NCBI RefSeq assembly: GCF_004146235.1
Contig: NZ_SELO01000015.1
Location: 38,419-102,418 of the forward strand
Source of the DNA: Tropicimonas sp. IMCC6043
GTDB taxonomy: Bacteria > Pseudomonadota > Alphaproteobacteria > Rhodobacterales > Rhodobacteraceae
DNA: 64,000 nt
Direction: 5' to 3'
Position 1 is the first letter of the stretch. Each line of letters opens with the position of its first letter. Shown here piece by piece: positions 37,062-45,399 of the stretch. Below the pieces are notes generated by a model. That model made no database searches, was not told where the DNA came from, and saw only the letters and a program-made list of their open reading frames with translations. The translations under genes were made by a program, and so were the position numbers.

Positions 37062-38078
37062 ATGATCCACAAGAACTGGCAGGAACTGATCAAGCCGACC
37101 CAGCTGGAGGTCAAGCCCGGCGCCGACGCCTCCCGCAAGGCGACCCTCGTCGCCGAGCCCCTGGAGCGGGGCTTTGGCCTGACGCTCGGCAACGCGCTGC
37201 GCCGCGTGCTGCTTTCCTCGCTGCAGGGCGCCGCCATCACCAGCGTGCAGATCGACAATGTCCTGCACGAGTTCTCCTCGGTGGCCGGGGTCCGCGAGGA
37301 CGTCACGGACATCGTTCTGAACCTGAAGGGCGTGGCGATCGCGATGGATGTGGACGGGCCGAAGCGCCTGTCGATTGCCGCCAAGGGACCCGGCATCGTT
37401 ACCGCCGGCGACATCTCCGAGACCGCCGGCATCGAGATCCTCAACAAGGATCACGTCATCTGCCACCTTGATGATGGCGCGGATCTCTATGTCGAGCTCA
37501 CGGTCAACACCGGTAAGGGCTATGTCGCTGCCGACAAGAACCGCCCCGAGGATGCGCCGATCGGCCTGATCCCGATCGACGCGATCTATTCGCCGGTCAA
37601 GAAGGTCTCCTATGACGTGCAGCCGACCCGCGAGGGCCAGGTGCTCGACTATGACAAGCTGACGCTGAAGATCGAGACGGACGGTTCGGTCACGCCCGAG
37701 GATGCCGTGGCCTTCGCCGCCCGTATCCTGCAGGACCAGCTCTCGATCTTCGTCAACTTCGACGAGCCGGAAGCGGCCAGCCGCCAGGAAGAGGATGATG
37801 GTCTCGAGTTCAACCCGCTTCTGCTGAAGAAGGTGGACGAGCTGGAGCTGTCGGTCCGGTCTGCGAACTGCCTGAAGAACGACAACATCGTCTATATCGG
37901 CGACCTGATCCAGAAGACCGAAGCCGAGATGCTGCGCACTCCGAACTTCGGCCGCAAGTCGCTCAACGAGATCAAGGAAGTGCTCTCGGGCATGGGGCTG
38001 CATCTCGGCATGGATGTCGAGGAATGGCCGCCGGAGAACATCGAGGATCTCGCCAAGAAATTCGAGGACCAGTTCTGA
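37062..38078 (+). CDS. rpoA: DNA-directed RNA polymerase alpha subunit
   Basis: A 338-residue RNA polymerase alpha subunit. The N-terminal assembly domain has [23 protein letters not shown], and the C-terminal domain (about 250-320) has [16 protein letters not shown] and [13 protein letters not shown], which bind UP elements and activators. The ATG at 37062 is chosen over one 15 bases upstream because GGAGG (37049-37053) fits it and family homology begins there. It sits in its usual position between rpsK and rplQ. Confidence 0.98.
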   Translation: MIHKNWQELIKPTQLEVKPGADASRKATLVAEPLERGFGLTLGNALRRVLLSSLQGAAITSVQIDNVLHEFSSVAGVREDVTDIVLNLKGVAIAMDVDGPKRLSIAAKGPGIVTAGDISETAGIEILNKDHVICHLDDGADLYVELTVNTGKGYVAADKNRPEDAPIGLIPIDAIYSPVKKVSYDVQPTREGQVLDYDKLTLKIETDGSVTPEDAVAFAARILQDQLSIFVNFDEPEAASRQEEDDGLEFNPLLLKKVDELELSVRSANCLKNDNIVYIGDLIQKTEAEMLRTPNFGRKSLNEIKEVLSGMGLHLGMDVEEWPPENIEDLAKKFEDQF

Positions 38079-38208
38079 TCCCCGAAGGGCGTGCCGGAGC
38101 GGCGCGCCCGACCCGACCCGGGCATTCTGCCCCAAGGAGAGCCGGTGACACGCATCGCCGGCCGGACAAAGCAAAATCGCCCGTAGAGGGCAAACTGGAG
38201 ATAGACAC

Positions 38209-38619
38209 ATGCGTCACGCCCGCGGATACCGCCGCCTGAACCGGACCCATGAGCACCGCAAGGCGCTCTTCGCGAACATGGCCGGCTCGCTGATCGAGCA
38301 TGAGCAAATCAAGACGACCCTGCCCAAGGCGAAGGAACTCAAACCCATCGTTGAGAAGCTGATCACGCTGGGCAAGCGTGGCGATCTGCACGCCCGTCGG
38401 CTCGCCGCGTCGAGGCTCAAGCAGGACAAGCACGTTGCCAAGCTCTTCGAGGTGCTTGGCCCGCGGTATGCCGAGCGCGCCGGCGGCTGCGTCCGCGTCC
38501 TGAAGGCCGGCTTCCGCTATGGCGACATGGCCCCGATGGCGATCATCGAGCTGGTCGATCGCGACGCCGATGCCAAGGGTGCCGAAGACCGTGCGCGTGA
38601 AGAGGCCGTGGAGGAATAG
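38209..38619 (+). CDS. rplQ: 50S ribosomal protein L17
   Basis: A 136-residue L17 with the typical [21 protein letters not shown] start and the [18 protein letters not shown]-terminal motif, plus an acidic tail. It binds the 23S rRNA near the exit tunnel. It is the last gene of the alpha operon and is followed by an intrinsic terminator at 38645-38669. Confidence 0.97.
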   Translation: MRHARGYRRLNRTHEHRKALFANMAGSLIEHEQIKTTLPKAKELKPIVEKLITLGKRGDLHARRLAASRLKQDKHVAKLFEVLGPRYAERAGGCVRVLKAGFRYGDMAPMAIIELVDRDADAKGAEDRAREEAVEE

Positions 38620-38644
38620 TCCACTTGCCCGGAAATTCGAAAGG

Positions 38645-38669
38645 GCCCTCGTTTTGCGGGGGCTTTTTT
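38645..38669 (+). terminator. Rho-independent terminator of the alpha operon
   Basis: GCCCTCG (38645-38651) pairs with CGGGGGC (38657-38663) across a TTTTG loop, followed by six T residues (38664-38669). It lies 26 bases after the rplQ stop. Confidence 0.85.
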
Positions 38670-38776
38670 GTTGTCGTGGAGCGGCGTGGAGGCATGCACG
38701 GTCGACTTGAGACACGCCGGCCGCGAACCGCGACGTGTGGCGGGAACCTCATGGTAACCTTTGGTTCACAATAAGA

Positions 38777-38804
38777 TTGACGAAAAGCTGACCAGAAATA
38801 GTAC
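38777..38804 (+). promoter_or_regulatory. Candidate promoter of the LuxR-type gene
   Basis: TTGACG (38777-38782) and TAGTAC (38799-38804) are 16 bases apart. Transcription would start within a few bases of the ATG at 38813, and no Shine-Dalgarno sequence is visible, so a leaderless mRNA is possible. Confidence 0.35.
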
Positions 38805-38812
38805 ACTTGATC

Positions 38813-39430
38813 ATGGCTGAACGGGCTAGCATTGATCGCGAGTTGAGGCTGCTGGGGAAACTGGCGCCGGCGGGCTATTTCGTCGGTTTGCATATCCGGT
38901 TCGCCTCGCCGCTGATGACCTTCCAGACCTACGATCCGGCCTGGATCGAACGCTATACGGCGCAGGCCTATGCGATGCGCGATCCGATGACCGCGTGGGG
39001 TTTCTCCACCGAAGGAGCGGCGCGCTGGAGCGAGATCCAGAGCCGCATTCCCGACCCGTTTGGCATCATGCAGGAAGCGGCGGATTTCGGCCTGAGATTC
39101 GGTGTCCAGATCGCCCATGGCCCGATTTCCTCGCGCAGCATCGCCGGGTTGGCCCGCACCGACCGGGAATTCACCGACACCGAGCGCGACCGCGCGGCGC
39201 AGATCGTCGTACGCATGCACGAGCTGACCGAACCGCCCGAGAGCCTGACACAGGCGCAGGTCGAGGCGCTCCGCCTCGTCGCGGCGGGTGACCGCCACGC
39301 CGCCGCGGCTGGCAAGCTCGGCATCTCGGAGAGTGCGCTTAAGGCGCGGCTGACCTCGGCGCGCCAGCGGTTGATGGCACGGACCACTGCCGAGGCGATC
39401 CAGCGCGCCAAGGATGCCCGGCTGCTCTGA
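38813..39430 (+). CDS. LuxR-family regulator with autoinducer-binding domain (solo)
   Basis: A 205-residue regulator. The N-terminal half fits the acyl-homoserine-lactone-binding fold, with YDPAWIERYTAQAY and RDPMTAW matching the conserved W, Y, D and P positions of LuxR proteins. The C-terminal HTH (about 143-200) is LTQAQVEALRLVAAGDRHAAAAGKLGISESALKARL, with the usual L, E and helix pattern partly altered. It is shorter than typical LuxR (about 240-250). No luxI synthase is in the window. ATG at 38813 is preferred over TTG at 38807; neither has a clear ribosome-binding site. Confidence 0.82.
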   Translation: MAERASIDRELRLLGKLAPAGYFVGLHIRFASPLMTFQTYDPAWIERYTAQAYAMRDPMTAWGFSTEGAARWSEIQSRIPDPFGIMQEAADFGLRFGVQIAHGPISSRSIAGLARTDREFTDTERDRAAQIVVRMHELTEPPESLTQAQVEALRLVAAGDRHAAAAGKLGISESALKARLTSARQRLMARTTAEAIQRAKDARLL

Positions 39431-39436
39431 CCGGGA

Positions 39437-40762
39437 TCAGCTTTCGCGCCCGCCGCCGGACTGCCGCTTGCTGCGCAGATGGGCGAAGAAATCCAGCCGC
39501 TTCTTCAGCTCCCGTTCGAAACCTCGCTCCACCGGAAGGTAGTAGACGCCACGCTTCATGCCGTCCGGGAAATAGTCCTGCCCCGAAAAGCCGTCCTCGG
39601 CGTCGTGGTCATAGAGATAGCCCGCGCCATAGCCCTGTTCCTTCATCAGCCCGGTCGGCGCGTTCAGGATATGCTTGGGTGGCGGCGCGGAGCCGCTCCT
39701 GGCCGCCGCCGCCATCGCGGACTTGAACCCCGCGTAGCCGGCATTGGATTTCGGCGCCAGGGCGAGGTAGATCACTGCCTGCGCCAGCGCCAGTTCGCCT
39801 TCCGGGCTGCCGAGCCGCTCGTAGGTTTCCCACGCACCAAGGCAGATCCCGTGCGCCTGCGGGTCGGCGAGGCCGATATCTTCCACGGCCATCCGGGTGA
39901 TCCGGCGGGCGAGGTAACGGGGATCTTCGCCGCCCTTGAGCATCCGCGCCAGCCAGTAGAGCGCCGCGTCGGGGTCGGAGCCGCGCACCGATTTGTGCAG
40001 CGCCGAGATCAGGTTGTAATGCGCCTCGCCCGATTTGTCGTATTGCGTCGCCCGTTTCATCAGCCGCGCGGTCAGCTGCGATGTCTCCAGCGGCGCCGCG
40101 ACGCGCCACGCCGCGACCTGCTCGACGAGGTTCAGGAGCGCCCGGCCGTCGCCGTCCGCCATGCCGATCAGCGCCTCGCGCGCAGCCGGCGTCAGTTTCA
40201 GTGGCGCGCCGAGCTCGTGTTCCGCTCGGGCGAGCAACGCCTCGAGCGCTGCGTCGTCGAGCCGGTTCAGAACCAGAACCTGGGCCCGGCTCAGTAGCGC
40301 CGCGTTGAGTTCGAACGAGGGGTTCTCGGTCGTCGCACCGACCAGCACGATCGTTCCGTCTTCCATATGCGGCAGGAAGCCGTCCTGCTGCGCCTTGTTG
40401 AAGCGGTGAATCTCGTCGACGAAGAGCAGCGTGCCCTTGCCGTTCTGTCGACGGAGCTTTGCCGCTTCGAAGACCTTCCGGAGCTCCGGCACGCCGGTGA
40501 AGATTGCGCTGATCTGAACGAAATGAAGATCGGTCTCGTGTGCCAGCAGCCGCGCGATGGTGGTCTTGCCGGTGCCGGGTGGGCCCCAGAGCACGAGCGA
40601 GGAGAGGCTTCCCGCGGCCAGCATCGTGCCGAGCGGGGCCTCGACGCCGAGCAAGTGGTCCTGGCCGATCACCTCGGCGAGCGTGGCGGGGCGCAGCCGG
40701 TCGGCGAGCGGGCGCGGGGCGGTCTCGGCGCGGGGGCCGGGGGAGTCGAAAAGGTCTGGCAT
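39437..40762 (-). CDS. rarA: Replication-associated recombination protein A (RarA/MgsA)
   Basis: A 441-residue clamp-loader-type AAA+ ATPase that acts at stalled replication forks and interacts with SSB. Walker A is GPPGTGKT (residues 60-67), Walker B is FVDEIHRFNKAQQD, and the sensor region is ATTENPSFELN; the C-terminal half has the conserved SALHKSVRGSDPDAALYWLARM and EGELALAQAVIYLALAPKSN segments. The ATG at 40762 begins the family N-terminus MPDLF; longer in-frame starts are not supported. It converges on the LuxR-type gene, with only 6 bases between them. Confidence 0.95.
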   Translation of the reverse strand: MPDLFDSPGPRAETAPRPLADRLRPATLAEVIGQDHLLGVEAPLGTMLAAGSLSSLVLWGPPGTGKTTIARLLAHETDLHFVQISAIFTGVPELRKVFEAAKLRRQNGKGTLLFVDEIHRFNKAQQDGFLPHMEDGTIVLVGATTENPSFELNAALLSRAQVLVLNRLDDAALEALLARAEHELGAPLKLTPAAREALIGMADGDGRALLNLVEQVAAWRVAAPLETSQLTARLMKRATQYDKSGEAHYNLISALHKSVRGSDPDAALYWLARMLKGGEDPRYLARRITRMAVEDIGLADPQAHGICLGAWETYERLGSPEGELALAQAVIYLALAPKSNAGYAGFKSAMAAAARSGSAPPPKHILNAPTGLMKEQGYGAGYLYDHDAEDGFSGQDYFPDGMKRGVYYLPVERGFERELKKRLDFFAHLRSKRQSGGGRES

Positions 40763-41155
40763 CGGCGCCAGACTAGACCGGGCGCACCGGGTTGGAAATC
40801 TCCCTGATCTGCCGGCGTCGTGGATCCGTGCTGCGCCTGCCCGATCCTTATGCAGGTCCTGCCCGGCGCGGTCGGGGGCAAACAGCATTCCGGTCAAATC
40901 TCTGTTATTTCGGCCGATCGGGATCGGCGGGATAGTCAGAGGCGAAAGACCGGTTCAGAAAGGAAAACAAGGAGATACGCCCGGCTCTCTGACTTGGAGG
41001 TACCCCGGAGGCACGGCAGGGCCTCGCCAGATCCGCTCCTTCCGGATCCTCTTGTCTTCCAATCGTCACAGGGTATGTGCAGGAATCATCGACGGAGAAA
41101 CCATCACTTTTCGTGTATCGAACGAGTGACCGAACTGGCCAATAGGAGACCAGCC
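40763..41155. other. Gene-free stretch between rarA and the cytochrome c' gene
   Basis: A divergent intergenic stretch of 393 bases holding the leaders of rarA and the cytochrome c' gene. No supported gene or clear promoter; several short inverted repeats but none convincing. Confidence 0.45.
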
Positions 41156-41611
41156 ATGCGCAAAATGATTTTAGCGGCAATTGCCCTTTCCTTTCCCGCC
41201 CTCGCCTTTGCCGACGCAGCCACGGATGCCGTCAAGGCGCGTCAGGACAACATGGACGCGCGTGCCGCCCAGGTGGAGATCCTTGCCAAGATGGCCAAGG
41301 GCGAAATCGAGTACGAGTCCGCGGCCGCCCAGGAGGCCGCCGAAAAGCTGGTCGAGGTCTTCAGCGTCGACATGTCCGGCTTCTGGCTTCCCGGGACGAG
41401 CTCGGAAGACATGCCGGGTGTGTCCTACGCCAAGCCGGCGCTTTGGGAAAACGGTGAGAAAGTCGGAGAGATCGGCAAACAGGCCTATATGGCCGCCCAG
41501 GATCTCGTCCAGCTCGCCGGCAGCAGCAAGGAAGAGATGATGGCCGGCCTCGGCGCCGTCGGCAATGCCTGCCAGGATTGTCACAAGATCGCTCAAGCCC
41601 GGAAAAACTGA
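41156..41611 (+). CDS. Cytochrome c' (periplasmic four-helix haem protein)
   Basis: A 151-residue protein with a signal peptide (to about residue 19, AFA-D cleavage). The C-terminal haem-binding site is CQDCH (C139, C142, H143), located as in class II cytochromes c. The body consists of helices rich in Ala, Glu and Lys. Cytochrome c' binds NO or CO and is thought to protect against nitric oxide. The ATG at 41156 follows AGGAGA (41144-41149). The stop is only 5 bases before the start of the cytochrome b561-like gene, so the two are co-transcribed and may be electron-transfer partners. Confidence 0.92.
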   Translation: MRKMILAAIALSFPALAFADAATDAVKARQDNMDARAAQVEILAKMAKGEIEYESAAAQEAAEKLVEVFSVDMSGFWLPGTSSEDMPGVSYAKPALWENGEKVGEIGKQAYMAAQDLVQLAGSSKEEMMAGLGAVGNACQDCHKIAQARKN

Positions 41612-41616
41612 GTGAG

Positions 41617-42249
41617 ATGACTGGCCGATCGCCAGAGGCTGACAAGCTCCGCCGCGTGCGGTTGTGGGACCCGCTGGTGCGGTCCTTCCACTGGCTGTTG
41701 GTGATCTGTGTCTGCACCGCGTGGTACCTGGGCGAATTCGGCCCGGGTATCATGACCCTGCATTTCTATTTCGGTTACGCCATTATCGCCTTGCTGGCAA
41801 TCCGCATCATCTGGGGCTTCATCGGGGCTTGGCCGGCCCGGTTCCAGCACTTCGTCTACGGTCCGGGAACGTTCTTCCGGTACCTCTCCGGCATCGGTAA
41901 GCGTCGTCCCAGCCTCTGGCCGGGTCACAATCCGGTCGGCGCGCTCTCGGTCTTCCTGCTGCTTGGTGTGCTGGGCCTGCAGGCCTTCACCGGGCTCTTC
42001 GCCGATCCGGACGATTTCATCAACCGGGGGCCGCTGGCCAACAGCGTACCGGGCATGGTTGGTTGGGCGACTTCGATCCATCAGGTCCTGCCGCCGATCA
42101 TCCTCCTCCTGGTCCTGCTGCATCTCGCCGCAATCGTCTTCTACAAGGTCTACAAGAACGAGAATCTTGTCCCCTCGATGCTGCACGGCCGCAAGATCGT
42201 GAGGGGCGCGGTTCCGGCCGACCGGATCATCGAGGAACTGCCCGAATAG
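41617..42249 (+). CDS. Cytochrome b561-type membrane protein
   Basis: A 210-residue protein with four predicted helices and conserved histidines in RSFHWLL, LHFYFGY, PGHNPVG and LHLAAIVFYKV, the pattern of di-haem b-type cytochromes of the b561/Ni-hydrogenase b family. Such proteins transfer electrons between the quinone pool and periplasmic c-type cytochromes. The start ATG at 41617 is 5 bases after the cytochrome c' stop. The pairing with cytochrome c' suggests the protein reduces or is reduced by it, as inferred for other alphaproteobacteria. Confidence 0.88.
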   Translation: MTGRSPEADKLRRVRLWDPLVRSFHWLLVICVCTAWYLGEFGPGIMTLHFYFGYAIIALLAIRIIWGFIGAWPARFQHFVYGPGTFFRYLSGIGKRRPSLWPGHNPVGALSVFLLLGVLGLQAFTGLFADPDDFINRGPLANSVPGMVGWATSIHQVLPPIILLLVLLHLAAIVFYKVYKNENLVPSMLHGRKIVRGAVPADRIIEELPE

Positions 42250-42328
42250 GCGATGTCGCGCGGCGGGTGGCGTCGTCCGACCCGCTCGTCCGCTTGACAA
42301 GCGCCGCGCGGCGGAAGACACCGGCGCC

Positions 42329-42712
42329 ATGATCCTCACAGCTCTCCAGGTTGCCCTTGGCGGGGCCGTTGGCGCCGTATGCCGTTATCTCACGAATGTC
42401 GCCATGAAGGCGGTTTTCGGGATCGGATTCCCGTGGGGAACGCTGACGGTCAACATCGTCGGTTCGTTCCTGATGGGGGCGCTGGTCGTCGTGCTGGAAC
42501 GCAAGGGGATGCCCCATTTCGTTCCGCTGATCATGACCGGCTTCCTCGGCGGGTTCACCACATTTTCCGCCTTCTCGCTCGATGCCATCTTTCTGATGGA
42601 GGATGGTCGGACCGAGGTGGCGATGGTCTATATCGTGGCGTCCGTGCTTGTCTCGCTGGCCGCGCTCGTCATCGGCCTCGCTTTTGCCCGCGGTGTGGTG
42701 CCGCTGCCATGA
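42329..42712 (+). CDS. crcB: Fluoride exporter CrcB/Fluc
   Basis: A 127-residue four-helix protein. VGAVCRYLTN, FPWGTLTVNIVGSFLMG and GFLGGFTTFSAFSLDA are diagnostic of Fluc channels, with the TTFS track residues that line the fluoride pore. It expels fluoride as a dual-topology dimer. The stop overlaps the rluC start by four bases (ATGA), unusual pairing but probably only operon packing. No fluoride riboswitch was found in its 79-base upstream region. Confidence 0.95.
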   Translation: MILTALQVALGGAVGAVCRYLTNVAMKAVFGIGFPWGTLTVNIVGSFLMGALVVVLERKGMPHFVPLIMTGFLGGFTTFSAFSLDAIFLMEDGRTEVAMVYIVASVLVSLAALVIGLAFARGVVPLP

Positions 42713-43755
42713 GCCAGGTGCAGCAGATCGAGATCGGTGCAGAGGAGGGCGGGCAGCGGCTCGACCGCTGGCTCCGGCGGCGTTTCCCGCAGCTCGCGCA
42801 GGGACGGATCGAGAAGATGTGCCGAAAGGGCGAGTTGCGGATCGACGGCGCCCGCGTGAAGAGTTCAACCCGGATCGAGGCGGGGCAGGTGGTTCGCGTG
42901 CCGCCGCTTCCCAAGGAAGACGCCCCCGCGCCTGCTCCGGAGCGCACGGAGATTTCCCGCGCCGATGCGGAGATGATCCGTGCAGCCGTGATCTGGCGCG
43001 ACGACCATATCATCGCGCTCAACAAGCCACCGGGCCTGCCGGTGCAGGGCGGCAGCAAGCAGTCGCGGCACGTCGACGGGTTGGCCGAGGCTCTGCGTTT
43101 CGGCGCGGAGGAGAAACCGCGGCTCGTGCACCGGCTCGACAAGGACACGTCCGGCATCCTGCTGCTGGCGCGAAGCCGGGCGATGGCGGGCGCGCTGACC
43201 GAGGCGTTCCGGGCGCGCGAGACACGCAAGATATACTGGGCTGCTGTCGCCGGCGTGCCGGAGCCCCGGATGGGCACGATCCGCTTCGGCCTGGTCAAGG
43301 CCGGCGGGCATGGCGCGGGCGGCGAGGGCGAGAAGATGCGCTGCGTTCACCCGCGCGAGGTCGAGGCCACTCCGGGCGCGAAACGCGCCACCACCGATTA
43401 CGCCGTGTTGTCGGCGCTCGGCGGCCGGGTGAGTTGGGTCGCGCTGGTGCCGGTCACCGGCCGCACCCACCAGCTGCGCGCCCACATGGCCGAGATCGGG
43501 CATCCGATCGTCGGAGACGGCAAATACGGCGGCTCGGGGCAGGAGAATCTCGGCGATGGCTGGGGCGCGGGGCTTGGCGGCGCGATCTCGCGCAAGCTGC
43601 ACCTGCACGCCCGTTCGCTGAACCTGGTCCACCCGGTGACCGGCCGGCGCCTGAGCCTCACCGCTCCGCTGCCGGAGCACATGGCGCGGACCTGGGACAT
43701 GCTCGACTGGCACGCTGGTGACGTGCCGGACGACCCTTTCGAGGATTCCGAATGA
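42709..43755 (+). CDS. rluC: Ribosomal large-subunit pseudouridine synthase, RluC-type
   Basis: A 348-residue RluA-family enzyme. An S4 domain (QRLDRWLRRRFPQLAQGRIEKMCRKG) precedes the catalytic domain with HRLDKDTSG (catalytic aspartate about D144) and GRTHQLRAHMAEIGHPIVGDGKYGG. RluC makes three pseudouridines in 23S rRNA; the S4 start with QIEIGAEEGGQRLDRWL favours RluC over RluD, which is separately present at 15557. A glycine-rich insert (GGHGAGGEGEKM) appears in the middle. Overlaps crcB upstream and the HAD gene downstream, each by four bases. Confidence 0.9.
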   Translation: MSQVQQIEIGAEEGGQRLDRWLRRRFPQLAQGRIEKMCRKGELRIDGARVKSSTRIEAGQVVRVPPLPKEDAPAPAPERTEISRADAEMIRAAVIWRDDHIIALNKPPGLPVQGGSKQSRHVDGLAEALRFGAEEKPRLVHRLDKDTSGILLLARSRAMAGALTEAFRARETRKIYWAAVAGVPEPRMGTIRFGLVKAGGHGAGGEGEKMRCVHPREVEATPGAKRATTDYAVLSALGGRVSWVALVPVTGRTHQLRAHMAEIGHPIVGDGKYGGSGQENLGDGWGAGLGGAISRKLHLHARSLNLVHPVTGRRLSLTAPLPEHMARTWDMLDWHAGDVPDDPFEDSE

Positions 43756-44441
43756 GCGACCCGACTCCGCTGCGGCTTGTCGTCTTCGATGTCGACGGCA
43801 CATTGGTCGACAGCCAGGCGCATATTCTCGCAGCGATGGCGCGGGCTTTCGACGGCATTGGTCGGCCCGTCCCGCCGCGCGACGAGGTGCTCTCGATCGT
43901 TGGCCTGTCGCTCGCGGTCGCGGTCGCGCGGCTGGCGCCCGATCTCGATGCCGAGAGCCAGGCGGCGCTGGTAGAGGGCTACAAGGCAGGCTTTGCCGAT
44001 ATCCGGATGTCGGGCGCTGCGGACGAGATGTCGCCGCTCTATCCCGGTGCCCTCGATGCGCTTGACGGGTTGCTGGCGCGCGAGGATCTGCTGCTCGGCA
44101 TCGCCACCGGCAAGTCGCGACGCGGGCTCGACCACCTTCTCGCCGCGCATCGGTTGACCGGACGCTTCGCCACCGAGCAGGTGGCCGATCACCACCCGTC
44201 AAAGCCGCACCCCTCAATGCTGTTGGCCGCGCTGGCGGAAACAGGTGTCGAGGCCCGGGACGGTGTGATGATCGGCGACACCAGCTACGACATGGAGATG
44301 GGCCGTGCCGCCGGGCTCCGAACCATCGGCGTGAGCTGGGGCTACCATCCGGCGCGCGCGCTGTTGGCCGCGGGCGCGGAAATCGTCATCGACGGTTTCG
44401 ACGCGCTCGACCGGGCGCTGGTGCAGGTCTGGGAGGGGTAG
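43752..44441 (+). CDS. HAD-superfamily phosphatase (Gph-like)
   Basis: A 229-residue HAD hydrolase with motif I FDVDGTLVDS (nucleophile D13, acid/base D15), motif II ATGKS, and motif IV GDTSYDMEMG. The helical cap at about 20-95 identifies the beta-phosphoglucomutase/phosphoglycolate phosphatase subgroup. It may hydrolyse phosphoglycolate or a related phosphoester; the substrate is not certain. It overlaps the upstream rluC by four bases and ends directly before the ATP12 gene. Confidence 0.9.
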   Translation: MSDPTPLRLVVFDVDGTLVDSQAHILAAMARAFDGIGRPVPPRDEVLSIVGLSLAVAVARLAPDLDAESQAALVEGYKAGFADIRMSGAADEMSPLYPGALDALDGLLAREDLLLGIATGKSRRGLDHLLAAHRLTGRFATEQVADHHPSKPHPSMLLAALAETGVEARDGVMIGDTSYDMEMGRAAGLRTIGVSWGYHPARALLAAGAEIVIDGFDALDRALVQVWEG

Positions 44442-45158
44442 ATGACCGTCTGGATGCCGAAACGGTTCTGGAGCGATGCGCGCGTGGCCGATGCCGAGAG
44501 CGGCTGGCAGGTTCTGCTCGACGGCCGCATGCTCCGTACTCCGGCAAAGGCGCCGCTGGTGCTGCCGTCGGTCGCGCTGGCCGAGGCGATCGCGGAGGAA
44601 TGGCAGGCTCAGGGCGAGCATGTCGACCCGATGTCGATGCCCTGCACCCGCTCGGCCAATGCCGCGATCGACAATGTGGCCCGCCAGAAGACGGAGGTTG
44701 CAGCGCACATCGCCGTCTTCGGCGAGACCGATCTATGTTGCTACCGGGCGGAAGGCCCCGAGACGCTCCGCGCCGAGCAGGCCCGCGCCTGGAATGCGCT
44801 GCTGGACTGGGCGCGCGACGAACTCGGTGCGCCGCTGGTGCAGACCGCTGGCATCGTGCCGGTGCCGCAGCCGGCGCGCAGCCTCGCCGCGCTGAGCGCG
44901 CATGTGTCGGCGCTCGATGCCTTCGCGCTGACAGCGTTGCATGACCTCGTCTCGCTCTCGGGTTCACTCCTGATCGGCCTCGCCGCGCTCGAAGATCGCT
45001 ACGAGATCGAGGATCTCTGGCGCCGATCCCGTGTCGACGAGGACTTCCAGGAAAGGCAATGGGGCATTGACGAGGAGGCTACCGGAATGGCGGCCCGGAA
45101 GCGGCAAGATTTCCTGCACGCGGCGAGATTCTACCGACTGTCTCGGCCTGCATCCTGA
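44442..45158 (+). CDS. ATP12-family F1-ATPase assembly chaperone
   Basis: A 238-residue homologue of mitochondrial ATP12, which protects the alpha subunit until the F1 hexamer is built; bacterial homologues occur mainly in Alphaproteobacteria. MPKRFWSDARV, VLLDGRMLRTPAKAPLVLPS, AEEWQAQGEHVDP and the FGETDLCCYRAEGPETLRAEQ segment are family marks, as is LTALHDLVSLSGSLLIGLA near the C-terminus. The start abuts the upstream HAD stop with no spacing. No atp genes are nearby. Confidence 0.92.
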   Translation: MTVWMPKRFWSDARVADAESGWQVLLDGRMLRTPAKAPLVLPSVALAEAIAEEWQAQGEHVDPMSMPCTRSANAAIDNVARQKTEVAAHIAVFGETDLCCYRAEGPETLRAEQARAWNALLDWARDELGAPLVQTAGIVPVPQPARSLAALSAHVSALDAFALTALHDLVSLSGSLLIGLAALEDRYEIEDLWRRSRVDEDFQERQWGIDEEATGMAARKRQDFLHAARFYRLSRPAS

Positions 45159-45399
45159 TTTTAATCAGCGGCTCCAGAGCATTGCGTAATTTTTGGGCGG
45201 ACCCGCGGCGGCCCCCTGTTTCCCAAAGCGGTTCCACGTCGCATTTGGGACGACCCTTGACGTTTTCTTGGTAATTTGCCCAAAGTTGATGCGCTGAGAG
45301 AGCGGGCCATTCCGACGACCACTCCGTTCGCGCCGCTGGCCCAGAAAAATAAGAGACCCAGGTCCTGGGCGGACCGGGGGCCATCAGGAAGAGGTACAC

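Noticed and set aside
42249..42328. A fluoride riboswitch upstream of crcB, suggested by GGCGATG at the start of the gap
   Set aside because: The bases after GGCGATG do not form the crcB-motif pseudoknot and stems, and the match begins inside the upstream stop codon.
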